A model generated the notes under the pieces. That model saw nothing but the letters and a program-made list of their open reading frames with translations, was not told where the DNA came from and did no database searches. A stretch of DNA of 64,000 nucleotides, from the IMG/VR virus record IMGVR_UViG_3300020193_000009, positions 16,669 through 80,668 of that record; one strand, given 5' to 3'. Position numbers and translations under genes: made by a program. Source of the DNA: a virus. Of this stretch, positions 26,001-33,763 are shown piece after piece (position 1 is the stretch's first letter; each line of letters opens with the position of its first letter).

Positions 26001-26437
26001 ATTGATTTTGATATAGCACTCGCCATACAACCGGAAAGCGCAATAATATCATTGTCTACCAATTCTTCAAGAAGATTAAAATCCATTCTAGGCTTGTAGT
26101 AAAAATTGTCGCTCCAAGCTTTTTGATTCATCTTAAATAATTTTTGCAAACCTTCATTTGTTTTAGCAAGGAGTATTAAATGAAACCTTTCGCTTGTGTC
26201 TTTTGCATCGTGTTCAATTGATGGTACAAAGTAGGCTTCAATACCAAACAATGGTTTAACATTGTGTTTATTACAAGCATCTTGGAATTTTAACACACCG
26301 CCCATTGTACCGTGGTCTGTAATTGCGGCGGCAATTTGTCCATTAGTGCTAGTAATTTTGGCAATTTCATCCGGCGTTGACATTCCATCAAGCAGTGAAT
26401 ATTCAGAATGACAATGTAAGTGAACAAATTCAGTCAC
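23030..26437 (-). CDS. dnaE: DNA polymerase III alpha subunit
   Basis: At 1135 aa this is a full replicative C-family polymerase. It has an N-terminal PHP domain (FVHLHCHSEYSLLDG at 4-18; AAITDHGTMGG), the palm loop GRGTGRGSVGGS, catalytic acids in YPDIDLDFEDK (about 420) and in LIKIDVLGLK (about 567), and a C-terminal OB-like region. The metal-binding HxH of PHP is intact. The start is GTG with AAGGAG. It replicates phage DNA with the helicase and primase encoded upstream. Confidence 0.95.
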   Translation of the reverse strand: MTEFVHLHCHSEYSLLDGMSTPDEIAKITSTNGQIAAAITDHGTMGGVLKFQDACNKHNVKPLFGIEAYFVPSIEHDAKDTSERFHLILLAKTNEGLQKLFKMNQKAWSDNFYYKPRMDFNLLEELVDNDIIALSGCMASAISKSILAGDTNRAQELSERFLKIFKDDFYYEIQAWNPKELNDGLISLAGTYNRPVVATADCHFPTKHDKGCEEILLMLSQYPSLNAAEQRHAKEHADCIHVAGIDMVAKINNMYPNRFLRFDKINPYVANVDEVASWFKDAGYDRTDILENTIEVAQKCTAKLEKRKNLLPKFMRTINSDDYLAEVTSFRLKELGLGEEYVQRLNEELEIIKQLGFADYFLIVWDLVKWADNNNIGRGTGRGSVGGSVLAYLLDITKVDPIKYNLLFSRFINPERNDYPDIDLDFEDKRRDEVKNYLATRWGEDKVAAISIYGTFKPKSAVKDVARILQVPYAEINSITPFFETIEELKNTEKGKIFVRKYPDIPVLAERLQERVRTAGVHAAGMVVSAVPLTEVCPVESRKVSQGGERSAVTAFAMEDAEAVGLIKIDVLGLKTVSVIKDALAMIRERYGLDVEAQSLALDDQGVYENFNNINTVGIFQTDAAAYRNLIERMGIDNFNDLVVSNALVRPGALLSQGQKYIDCKKGDADPKYPHEVVKSILEETYGTVIFQEQLMQMAVLLAGFSWSEADSLRKIIGKKRDVAEFDKFKEKFISNPYLTKSKSDKIWSEFEMSALYMFNKSHAVAYSLMSYQTMWLKVNYPLEFVWALLYNESATDKITAYLMEAQRLGLKIYPPDINKSQEFFSMSLPGEDEGIRFGLTNVTGCGVSAIKEIFDKRPFNSFEEFNNKCSKSAVKAPLRENFDKVGAFDSMGHVSQFDHQRYYLPVLGFPIKSSEFKTEIDEFVENAADFHETMSSLTLIKAVVRSTKKAQNYLRVEFEDHSGSCTVFGERNTELAQRDYVYALIGDRTLHAYCDVYQAQDSKLFNVMMMKKQGLDHKYAWVYKHDIGFINDPKTMMYVFNIRNFITSSGKEMASVYCWDGKQFFKVVIFAAVYKKVKGLLKKGEWYVARLSRVEDKETLNRLDSFKLDSADKIITIEDYIERKQIKKMQIEMV

Positions 26438-26446
26438 TTTTTCTCC

Positions 26447-27010
26447 TTAAAGCTTAGAAGGATCTGAACTTACCGTAATATCAAATAATGTATCAATGGT
26501 ATTATATTCTCCCCAATACTTTTGGTTGTACCATTGTTTTCTAAGATAACACTTAATACCGTTTTCCTGCAATTTATTTATTTCTGCAGGATTGTCTTCT
26601 ACCACAAATATTGGATCAATATTTTTAATAATGTCAATTTTATTTCCAACTGTTGAGAAATGTGGCAACCTTGAATTTATATTCCACTTTTCCAACCAAG
26701 GCAACGCCTGCTCTTTTGATGCTACTTGCTGTCGTGCTGTAACAATTTCAATATCGTATCCAATGCTAAACCAATAATTTATTTGATACCAAGCATCTTC
26801 ATACGGCTTCATATTTGCCCAAAATAATACATTGTTAAATATTTTTAACATGTCCGGGTCATTTACTTTAGATATTAGTAAGTCGCCATAATTCATTTCA
26901 TTAACTGGCACACCGATACTGCAAAGCCAATTGTACATTGCAGTGTCAATGTCGGCAATAACACCATCTAAATCAAATACCATTGTAGGATTGCTTTTTG
27001 TTATTTTCAT
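26447..27010 (-). CDS. HAD-superfamily phosphatase
   Basis: Motif I is VFDLDGVIAD at about 12-21, motif II lies in EIVTARQQ, and motif IV is IFVVEDNPAEINK. The 187-aa size fits 5'(3')-deoxyribonucleotidase or polynucleotide-phosphatase-like phage HADs. It is probably involved in nucleotide or DNA-end metabolism. GAGGGAA precedes the ATG; the tRNA gene lies just upstream. Confidence 0.8.
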   Translation of the reverse strand: MKITKSNPTMVFDLDGVIADIDTAMYNWLCSIGVPVNEMNYGDLLISKVNDPDMLKIFNNVLFWANMKPYEDAWYQINYWFSIGYDIEIVTARQQVASKEQALPWLEKWNINSRLPHFSTVGNKIDIIKNIDPIFVVEDNPAEINKLQENGIKCYLRKQWYNQKYWGEYNTIDTLFDITVSSDPSKL

Positions 27011-27023
27011 TTTCCCTCTTTCG

Positions 27024-27097
27024 TGGAGACAAAGGGACTTGAACCCTTAGCCTTCTGCTTGCAAAGCAGATGCTCTTGCCAGTTGAGCTATGCCCCC
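27024..27097 (-). tRNA. tRNA-Ala (anticodon UGC)
   Basis: Read on the minus strand, the acceptor GGGGGCA pairs with TGTCTCC (two G-U pairs), the anticodon arm is TCTGC-TTTGCAA-GCAGA, and the T arm contains GGTTCAAGTCC. The discriminator is A and CCA is not encoded. It is a single tRNA inside the replication module and would read GCA codons. Confidence 0.95.
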
Positions 27098-27105
27098 TGC
27101 CTTAA

Positions 27106-27747
27106 TCACCAACTATCTTTTAATTCACCGGTAGTCAAGAACACTTGCTGCTTTTCATATGGCAGTCTCATGTAAACATTGTCTAACTGATGCATTGGTA
27201 GATCTGTTATAGCCTTAAGCTCGGGCGACACATCCAGAGGAATAAGCGAATAATTTGTATCCGCCGCCGTTGAGCCAGTACGTGAATACTTATAATATCT
27301 ATCAGTAACCGTACTAAACTCTTTTGCATACTCAATAAGTGTCAAACCAACATGTCGTTGGTTAAATGTTGTATCCAATACTCTTGGCTCCCAAACACCC
27401 GGCTCTGTTTCAACCGCAATATTGATAAGTAGGTGTGGCTTTGGTCTCCACGCTTTATCAACTACTGCCTGCTCACTTGCCCAACATCTATAGTTAAATT
27501 CTTCCATAGATGCAGTGGATGCAACTCTCCATTTCCAATTGACTGGTGAAGTTACAACCGGTACAGTAATGCCTGTGCCAATAGTTTCAGAATAATTTTT
27601 AGAGTCTTCTGTTAATTCTTGTCTAAATCTAATTCTAAATGACTGCCCTGCTTGAACAGTAAAGAATCGTTTCGGACCGCTCTTTCCACCTGCCGGTGCT
27701 ACTGCCTTTTCAAGGTCTTTTAGTGTTTTAACTGATGTAAATGCCAT
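27106..27747 (-). CDS. Probable ssDNA-binding protein
   Basis: This 213-aa protein is beta-rich with many aromatics, and has a basic GGKSGPKRFFTVQAGQSFRI N-terminus. I see no zinc site or acidic bacterial SSB tail. Its place between primase and polymerase and its abundance-type ribosome site (AGGAG) fit the phage single-strand-binding slot. The family assignment is by context and general resemblance only. Confidence 0.5.
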   Translation of the reverse strand: MAFTSVKTLKDLEKAVAPAGGKSGPKRFFTVQAGQSFRIRFRQELTEDSKNYSETIGTGITVPVVTSPVNWKWRVASTASMEEFNYRCWASEQAVVDKAWRPKPHLLINIAVETEPGVWEPRVLDTTFNQRHVGLTLIEYAKEFSTVTDRYYKYSRTGSTAADTNYSLIPLDVSPELKAITDLPMHQLDNVYMRLPYEKQQVFLTTGELKDSW

Positions 27748-27758
27748 GTAATTTTCTC

Positions 27759-28700
27759 CTATATAATTTGATTTTTGTTGTTAATTGCTTGTTGTATTTC
27801 ATTACTACCCATCTCACCAGGATCTTTCAATCCCAGCGGGATGCTTGCGAACGAGAGATTTTTCCCTCGACACATCTCTATGATAGCACGCCGCATGGCA
27901 TGTCCAGCCTCGTCGTTGTCAGAAAATATGATAATTTCATCAAAAAATTTTCGTATCATTTTTATTTGTTTTTCAGACACAGCCGCCCCTAGTGTTGCGA
28001 CAGTGTTTGGAAAACCAGCTTGGTGAACAAACATGCAATCAATACTACCCTCAACAATTATACACGATGGGTGTTTTTTTGCATTTGATATGTTGAACAA
28101 ATTATCTGCTCTTTTAAAGCCTTTGTTGTAGAGATACCTTGGCTCTTGATGTGATTCTATCGCTCTACCAATAAAGCCTGTTAACCTATAGTTGTGCGAC
28201 CTCACCGGAATAACTACCCTGTTCTTTTGATCGGAGAAGCCAACTTCAAAATATTTTAAGGTATTAATTGACAACCCCCTTTCAATTAATGTTTTTACCT
28301 TTTGCACTTGACTATCATCATCATAATTAATTAAAACACTGTCAATCACAAGTTCATCAATATCTTCTTTTACATATTTGTAACTATTAAGTTGTTTTTC
28401 AACAGATAACTTGTCCAGCGCAAAATCTTTACCATATGACTTTCCTGTAAAGTGAAAATACAGTTGCCTAAAATTACCTTTCTTACCGCATGATGGATTA
28501 AAGCACTGCCATAAACCTGTTTTAACATTAATGTACATAGCGGCTGTATGTACATTTTTGTGAAAAGGGCAAAATACATTTAACTCCTCACCAGCCGCAG
28601 ACTGCACCGGCACAGAGTATTTTGCAAAGAGATTGTAAATCTCTTCCTCTAATTGTTTAGACGAAAATTTTGAATTTATAGACATTACGTTTTGCATCAT
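27759..28700 (-). CDS. DnaG-type DNA primase
   Basis: The 313-aa protein has a zinc-binding domain (C44, H47, C66, C71: CPFH ... CFNPSC) and a Toprim domain with IIVEGSIDCMF (about 215) and IIIFSDNDEAGHAM (about 258). It lays RNA primers for the polymerase. It lacks the C-terminal helicase-interaction domain of bacterial DnaG. Start is uncertain: ATGs at 28700 and 28685 both lie inside the end of the preceding small gene. Confidence 0.9.
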   Translation of the reverse strand: MMQNVMSINSKFSSKQLEEEIYNLFAKYSVPVQSAAGEELNVFCPFHKNVHTAAMYINVKTGLWQCFNPSCGKKGNFRQLYFHFTGKSYGKDFALDKLSVEKQLNSYKYVKEDIDELVIDSVLINYDDDSQVQKVKTLIERGLSINTLKYFEVGFSDQKNRVVIPVRSHNYRLTGFIGRAIESHQEPRYLYNKGFKRADNLFNISNAKKHPSCIIVEGSIDCMFVHQAGFPNTVATLGAAVSEKQIKMIRKFFDEIIIFSDNDEAGHAMRRAIIEMCRGKNLSFASIPLGLKDPGEMGSNEIQQAINNKNQII

Positions 28701-28839
28701 AGTCTGTAATTAAACTTGTTTTTCCAAACTCACCCTTTTTCTTTTTTGCTTCTTCTTCCATCCAGGATCTTAATCTAGACAGCGTTTCAATATCTATAAC
28801 TTCGCCTGAAACAATAACTTTGTTAATTTTCTTACGCAT
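28657..28839 (-). CDS. Small basic protein between helicase and primase, 60 aa
   Basis: Unrecognised. The ATG at 28839 overlaps the helicase stop as TAATG, so it is translationally coupled to the helicase. It has a helix with EEEAKKKKGEFGK and a beta C-terminus. A helicase or primase accessory is conceivable from position alone. Confidence 0.55.
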   Translation of the reverse strand: MRKKINKVIVSGEVIDIETLSRLRSWMEEEAKKKKGEFGKTSLITDYDAKRNVYKFKIFV

Positions 28840-30053
28840 TAAATATCCCACTCCTCTGTCCATTTTCCTGTTTCTAAGTTCCACCTAAGATAGAAGCCGA
28901 AATGCGGAGCTCGCCTTACTTTCCTAGATACCACTTGAAATAAGTCTGACGATATTTCTCTATGTATCGCCAATACTAAGTCGGCATCATATGCCAACTG
29001 TTTACTCCAAGCGACTTCTTCCAACTCCGGTGGTCTTTCCGAGTGACCATCAGCCATTGTTACAGCAGCAACATCTACAATTGGAACATTGTTTTTTACC
29101 GCCATTCGTTTAAAGGATTTAGATAAGTTCTTTGCTTTTTCAGTCTCTGTTCTAGAACCTGATGCGTCATCAAATAAGCCATGATAATCTAAAATAACAA
29201 TGTCCGGATGATATTGATCTATCTTTGCTTGCACCATATTTTGGTCTGCAGTTTCAAGACCTTCTGACGTAACAAGATGAATTGCGTGTTTGCCAGTAAA
29301 TGTTGCTTCAGCCCATTTTTCGTATGTCTCAATAATCGCCGGATTGGCTTTTACCAAATCGCTATTGGTAAAATGCCCTTCGCCATTATTTAAAAGAGTA
29401 TCTAACCTTTGCCCCTCTTGTTGTTTATTCATTTCAAGAGAAATAATTAAAGGTCTATATCCAGCTTTCCATGCGTTCACTGCAAACAATCTTGCAATAA
29501 ATGATTTACCAACGCCTGTCCAGCCTAAAAGAACAACAAAGTCTCCAGGTTGCCAACCACCAAACACTTTGTCAATAACATTGATGCCTGAAGGTATTCC
29601 TTGAATTTCTTTTTTATTCTTAGATCTTTCCTTTAAATCCTCTGACCTATCTTTCCACTCACCAACCAAGTCAGTATCTTTTAAATTACTTGAAAACTTG
29701 TAGAGCTTAGATGTCTCCTCCATTAAATAAGACAGCGCTTGCCTTGCGCCGGTGTCACTAATAAGGCTGTGAGCTTTAGAGACGATGCTTCTTGTTTGAT
29801 ATGCTAAAGATTCTTTTTTTGCCTCATCAATATAATATTCAATTGGCTCAGGTGTTGATATAAACTCAAAATCTGGATGGTGTTGCTTAATTGTTTCTTT
29901 AGATGGTACACGCTTGTGATTTTCATAATGATTGACAATAAAATTCCAGATATCACGGTACTCTAAGAAAACATTTTCAACTCCACCATTTACGGAAGAA
30001 ATATAATCTTTGGACTCAATAATTGCATTAAGCAATCTAACTTCGTAATTCAT
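28839..30053 (-). CDS. DnaB-like replicative helicase
   Basis: The 404-aa protein has Walker A GWTGVGKS at about 176-183, the H1a motif LIISLEM, Walker B DIVILDYHGLF (about 285), a NNVPIVDVAAVTM motif and the C-terminal basic arginine-finger region RKVRRAPHFGF. It unwinds DNA at the fork. The N-terminal ~150 residues fit the DnaB N domain loosely. Confidence 0.92.
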   Translation of the reverse strand: MNYEVRLLNAIIESKDYISSVNGGVENVFLEYRDIWNFIVNHYENHKRVPSKETIKQHHPDFEFISTPEPIEYYIDEAKKESLAYQTRSIVSKAHSLISDTGARQALSYLMEETSKLYKFSSNLKDTDLVGEWKDRSEDLKERSKNKKEIQGIPSGINVIDKVFGGWQPGDFVVLLGWTGVGKSFIARLFAVNAWKAGYRPLIISLEMNKQQEGQRLDTLLNNGEGHFTNSDLVKANPAIIETYEKWAEATFTGKHAIHLVTSEGLETADQNMVQAKIDQYHPDIVILDYHGLFDDASGSRTETEKAKNLSKSFKRMAVKNNVPIVDVAAVTMADGHSERPPELEEVAWSKQLAYDADLVLAIHREISSDLFQVVSRKVRRAPHFGFYLRWNLETGKWTEEWDI

Positions 30054-30356
30054 TTACGATTCCAGTCTTTTTTTAGTTTCCTGTACAATGTCCTTAAACC
30101 TATCCTGTGATTTCTTCTCAAATTCTACCCTTTCAACGAATGTTCTAGATTCTATCGCAAAATCAAATACTAAAAATGGACCCGGACGATTTTTTATAAA
30201 ATATTCAACGGCTGCCTCAAGATTATCTTTTTTATAAAAAGATGCCAATGCATCAGCAACTTGCTCCTGCCTTGGAGAATCGGGTATAAAAAGCTTATGA
30301 TACTTTTTGCAACAACTTTTGAAGTACTCTATCAGTTCGCTTCCAGTTAGTATCAT
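30054..30356 (-). CDS. Hypothetical protein next to the helicase, 100 aa
   Basis: Helical protein (EAAVEYFIKNRPGPFLVFDF) whose stop adjoins the helicase start. A small helicase loader would fit this place, but no motif proves it. The start overlaps the WhiB gene by 62 nt and its ribosome site is poorly spaced, so the N-terminus may be shorter. Confidence 0.5.
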   Translation of the reverse strand: MILTGSELIEYFKSCCKKYHKLFIPDSPRQEQVADALASFYKKDNLEAAVEYFIKNRPGPFLVFDFAIESRTFVERVEFEKKSQDRFKDIVQETKKRLES

Positions 30357-30585
30357 CTCCTTTACTCACCTCTTTCCAAGTCTCCTGCATTACATCAAAC
30401 TCTGACAAGCCGCCATTTACGCCGTAAAAAGAATCCGTTTGCCACATATTAAGAATACATTCTTTTCTTACAGTGCATGACTTGCAAACATTTTTTGCAT
30501 ACTGCACTTCTTCATATTTATAAGAAAACCAACGTTTACTATTTTTATCTATAAGGCAAAGCGCACGCTTTCTCCAAGAACTCAT
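30295..30585 (-). CDS. whiB: WhiB-family regulator (second, divergent copy)
   Basis: The 96-aa protein keeps the four cysteines (C10, C34, C37, C43; CKSCTVRKEC), but the usual GVWGG turn is GVNGG and the basic tail is short. It should still bind an Fe-S cluster. ATGA overlap with the upstream gene. Its place with replication genes, away from the first copy, suggests a different target or timing. Confidence 0.88.
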   Translation of the reverse strand: MSSWRKRALCLIDKNSKRWFSYKYEEVQYAKNVCKSCTVRKECILNMWQTDSFYGVNGGLSEFDVMQETWKEVSKGDDTNWKRTDRVLQKLLQKVS

Positions 30586-30803
30586 GATTTTTCTGTATCC
30601 AGCTCCTGCAGTTTAGCTTCAATTTGAGAGTCAACTGCTTCCCATAATTTCTCCCAACCTTCTTCGTCTTCAATTCCTTTGCAAACAACTCTTGCACCAG
30701 CATCTAATCTGAGTGACTCGTAGTTACCAAGATTTTTGGTAATACCAACGGATGCCCAAATCTCAACCTGATCTTGTTGTAGCTGTTTATTTACTTGTGC
30801 CAT
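30582..30803 (-). CDS. Hypothetical small protein, 73 aa
   Basis: Unrecognised; acidic C-terminus (EEGWEKLWEAVDSQIEAKLQ). I recall similar small proteins beside actinophage WhiB or helicase genes but cannot name a family. AAGGAGA precedes the ATG. Confidence 0.6.
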   Translation of the reverse strand: MAQVNKQLQQDQVEIWASVGITKNLGNYESLRLDAGARVVCKGIEDEEGWEKLWEAVDSQIEAKLQELDTEKS

Positions 30804-30805
30804 AA

Positions 30806-31240
30806 CTATCTCCTTTTTAATTTTATTTTTTGTGACATTCTTATAACCTTAGCCTGAACTGGTTTACTGCTAGACGGTCTCCCCGGTGTTCTGCCATTAA
30901 AAAAAGCAACCATATCGTAGACATCTTGCTTTTCATAATATCGCCAATTTTTATACCCATCGCAAGTTTCGCTAAACTTTTTCCCGCTTGGTATTAGATT
31001 ACGTTTTTCATATTTTCTAATCGTATCTGGTCTTTTCTCTACTATCTTTGCAACCTCTCCTATTGTATATATTCTATGCAAAATAAGTTCTGCATTTTGA
31101 AATGGAAATATATTTTCTTGCTTTGTCAATAAATCAACCGCATAAACTTGATTCATATTCTTAACAATTTTTTTTATTTTAACAATTGTATTAGAATATT
31201 TGTAAAATTTATTTTTGATAATTTTGTCATGTAATGACAT
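30806..31240 (-). CDS. MerR-like HTH DNA-binding protein
   Basis: The HTH reads YTIGEVAKIVEKRPDTIRKY then EKRNLIPSG, followed by WRYYEKQDVYDM, a winged-helix layout as in MerR/excisionase proteins. The tail is basic. No effector domain is present, so it is probably a small regulator or excisionase-like factor. The ATG at 31240 with AAGGAAAG is chosen over 31267. Confidence 0.75.
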   Translation of the reverse strand: MSLHDKIIKNKFYKYSNTIVKIKKIVKNMNQVYAVDLLTKQENIFPFQNAELILHRIYTIGEVAKIVEKRPDTIRKYEKRNLIPSGKKFSETCDGYKNWRYYEKQDVYDMVAFFNGRTPGRPSSSKPVQAKVIRMSQKIKLKRR

Positions 31241-31484
31241 ATCTTTCCTTAACTGGCTTAAATCCAAACTCTTTAAGAATTATATTTAACTCGCCTATTT
31301 CTATATCAACGCCCCTAGCGCACCCAATACATGTTAAATCAATATAATTTTTCTTTAATGCAAAGTATTGAACACCCAACAGCATTTTATTATGACACCT
31401 TACACATCTTAACTCTCTATTGCGATAATAACTTTTTAATTCCGGTATATCAATTCTTTTATTTTTAGATTTATCATTCATCAT
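31227..31484 (-). CDS. Zinc-ribbon protein, 85 aa
   Basis: Cys pairs LRCVRCHNK and LTCIGCARG lie 24 residues apart, a classic four-cysteine ribbon. Probably nucleic-acid binding. It overlaps the phosphoesterase by 11 nt and the HTH gene by 14 nt. Confidence 0.65.
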   Translation of the reverse strand: MMNDKSKNKRIDIPELKSYYRNRELRCVRCHNKMLLGVQYFALKKNYIDLTCIGCARGVDIEIGELNIILKEFGFKPVKERYVIT

Positions 31485-32646
31485 CTAACCAGCAATTATA
31501 TTCTGCTGTTACCATTCCTTTCTCGGGATGTATAAATATTAATGATTGTGATGGTCTACCTGCAGCAGCTAAAGTTTCAGCAGCATATGTATTTACAGAT
31601 TCCGGACTGCCTGAAATTCTTAATTGAACAGTATTAAAAGTCATCTTCGTTGGGGCATGAAAATGACCAATATAAATATCATCAAAGTCTTCTTCTATTG
31701 CACCAACTTTCCAACCATACGCTTTCTTTTGAAAGGTATAAAAAGACGAAAAACTTTTAAACTGATCGCCGTGACAAAGTAATGCTCTATATTTACCAAC
31801 TTTATCAATTGCATACCAATGTCGATCACCACGTCCATCTGGAATAATGAATTTGATTCGGGGCTCTTTCTCAAACATTAACTGAGTAATACGGTACAGC
31901 ATTCTGTCTCCGTTTGTTTCTGGGTCGTGGTCTTTGCTTGCCCTACCACCGATTCTACCGTGATTACCAATAACACCAACAAATGTAACCTTTTCAAAAT
32001 TTTCAAGCATTATATTAATAAAATTTTTCATTATTCTTGGACCATCTACAGTAATTTGTCTATACAAACCACCATCTACTAAGAATGATTGACCAGGAAA
32101 TATAAGCTCACCTTCTATTAAATCACCAAGAGCCCATATTCTTATTTCTTTTACTGGATGATCTTTTCTTTGTATATTTGTAAGATTAATAACTTTTTCT
32201 GCATACTTATAAATTCTTTGTTCACATATAGAAGAATTATAGTCTGGTGTTATCTTTGACAACTGCCAATCGGATAAAATAGCAGCAGCAACTTCTTCAT
32301 TGCCGCGTCTTTTATCAATTTTTGGCTTTGGTGCTGGCTTATATTTTGCTGAAATAATTTCATCCCTTACAGCTTCATATACTGCCGAAGCAAGGTCATC
32401 ACTCTTTGTCTTTAATTTATTATACTCTTGCAACAATCTAGTATATGCAACTTTTATTTCCGCTTCCGACTCAGGCTTCTTACCTGAAACTGGATCTGTT
32501 GGCACTTCAAATAACCCCTTTTCTCTACGAAATTTACAAAGACCATTAATATCGACCGACCTGCGACATTCTTTATCCGCATATTTTTGATTTGCTGTTT
32601 TGGGTTCGAATTCTTGGTCGCAACCATCTGTGTCGCAAATTTTCAT
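31474..32646 (-). CDS. Calcineurin-like metallophosphoesterase with N-terminal zinc-ribbon remnant
   Basis: The 390-aa protein has the phosphoesterase signature: SDWQLSK, ALGDLIEG, GVIGNHGR, LCHGDQF and YIGHFHAP. Such phage enzymes act as nucleases or phosphatases. The first 30 residues (KICDTDGCDQEF ... YADKECRR) align with the zinc ribbon of the 19382-19693 protein, but its third cysteine is alanine here. No ribosome site; a TATAAT box lies 7 nt before the ATG, suggesting a leaderless start. Confidence 0.88.
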   Translation of the reverse strand: MKICDTDGCDQEFEPKTANQKYADKECRRSVDINGLCKFRREKGLFEVPTDPVSGKKPESEAEIKVAYTRLLQEYNKLKTKSDDLASAVYEAVRDEIISAKYKPAPKPKIDKRRGNEEVAAAILSDWQLSKITPDYNSSICEQRIYKYAEKVINLTNIQRKDHPVKEIRIWALGDLIEGELIFPGQSFLVDGGLYRQITVDGPRIMKNFINIMLENFEKVTFVGVIGNHGRIGGRASKDHDPETNGDRMLYRITQLMFEKEPRIKFIIPDGRGDRHWYAIDKVGKYRALLCHGDQFKSFSSFYTFQKKAYGWKVGAIEEDFDDIYIGHFHAPTKMTFNTVQLRISGSPESVNTYAAETLAAAGRPSQSLIFIHPEKGMVTAEYNCWLDDE

Positions 32647-32653
32647 AAGGTCA

Positions 32654-32659
32654 ATTATA
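32654..32659 (-). promoter_or_regulatory. Predicted -10 box for a leaderless phosphoesterase mRNA
   Basis: TATAAT is followed by TGACCTT and ATG (32646), 7 nt. It overlaps the stop codon of the HNH gene. No ribosome site precedes the ATG. Confidence 0.45.
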
Positions 32660-33104
32660 CACCATCGCTGTAAAATTTTTGATCGCCCGAAACATTCTTT
32701 AAATTTATTTTAGACTTTTCTCTTAATTCATCATTCTTCCGGCGCATCGTTTCTCGCATCTTAGCACGGTGCTTTTCAGATGGCTTTCTACCTTCTCTGT
32801 GTATCGCACTGTGTTCAGGAACTGTACATAAAAATAAATTTTCTACACGATTGTCTGTTTTTATTTCATTTATATGATGAACGGTTTCCCAAGGTTCAAG
32901 GTATCTATTTAGATATGCTTCAAAAACAAGCCGATGCTCATACACATATCCTTTAATATTATATTGATGTTCTGGATTTAAAATCCTAACATAGCCTTTA
33001 TCATCTATATATTTACCACCACCATAATTTGGATTATTTTCTCCATGAATTGTTTTAGCTGTCCATTCAATATCTTTTCTTTTAGAAGCTAAAGTTTCTT
33101 TCAT
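32655..33104 (-). CDS. HNH endonuclease
   Basis: The 149-aa protein carries an HNH_3 domain: GYVYEHRLVFEAYLNRYL, then WETVHHINEIKTDNRVENL. A NUMOD3-like DNA-binding tail follows (GRKPSEKHRAKMRETM). These are typical of free-standing homing endonucleases. It is inserted between a tail gene and the phosphoesterase, with no obvious intron or intein around it, so it is probably a mobile gene. Confidence 0.88.
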   Translation of the reverse strand: MKETLASKRKDIEWTAKTIHGENNPNYGGGKYIDDKGYVRILNPEHQYNIKGYVYEHRLVFEAYLNRYLEPWETVHHINEIKTDNRVENLFLCTVPEHSAIHREGRKPSEKHRAKMRETMRRKNDELREKSKINLKNVSGDQKFYSDGV

Positions 33105-33763
33105 TAAACAGCAGCGCCAGCATCTTCTATCATTAATTGTAATCTTTCAGTTTGACTAGAAATAACGGCAACTTGTGGAGCGTTTGTTAAGTTAGATGTA
33201 CCGCCAGTTCTTTCGACAGAAACTGAAAATGATTCCGCAGTTAACCCACCACCGCTTGGTAGCAAAACAGAATACGTTCCGGCTCCAACATAAGCAATAT
33301 CACCAGATTTTATAGTTGTAGCTATTGTGCTTGCATTTGCAGCTACATTGTAAAGTTCATAAGCAAACGGTGTAAAATTCCACACAGCTCTTGGGGATGT
33401 AGCCCCGTAGCCAGCCGATAGGGCATTCCATATCTTTAATGACAATTTTGCATCCTCCGCGCCTTTTCCGGTAATTTGAAAACCAGGAAACACACATGTT
33501 ATTTTATACAAACGATTTTGATCGACGGTTACTCTTTGATCAGAACCACCATTTGGATTTGTCAAGGCTAATATTTGAGTATTACTTGTTACATTTGCAA
33601 CTAAAGTTCCACTTGTATGCTCTATGTATTCTAAAACACCCTGTGGTTTTGAATCATTAGCATCTCTAATTTGTTCTATATTTAAAGACATCTGAGCTAG
33701 GCGGTCTGATGAAAGAGGTGTTCCATCGGTCCATGAGACAAAGACGTAATTTTCGTAAGCCAT
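33104..33763 (-). CDS. Virion/tail-associated beta protein, 219 aa
   Basis: Beta-rich, Gly/Ser/Thr-rich protein with no catalytic motif. The start YVFVSWTDGTPLSSDRLAQM is like that of actinophage minor tail or fibre-tip proteins. Placed after the S74 fibre gene. No ribosome site; a TATAAT box lies 6 nt before the ATG. Confidence 0.6.
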   Translation of the reverse strand: MAYENYVFVSWTDGTPLSSDRLAQMSLNIEQIRDANDSKPQGVLEYIEHTSGTLVANVTSNTQILALTNPNGGSDQRVTVDQNRLYKITCVFPGFQITGKGAEDAKLSLKIWNALSAGYGATSPRAVWNFTPFAYELYNVAANASTIATTIKSGDIAYVGAGTYSVLLPSGGGLTAESFSVSVERTGGTSNLTNAPQVAVISSQTERLQLMIEDAGAAV

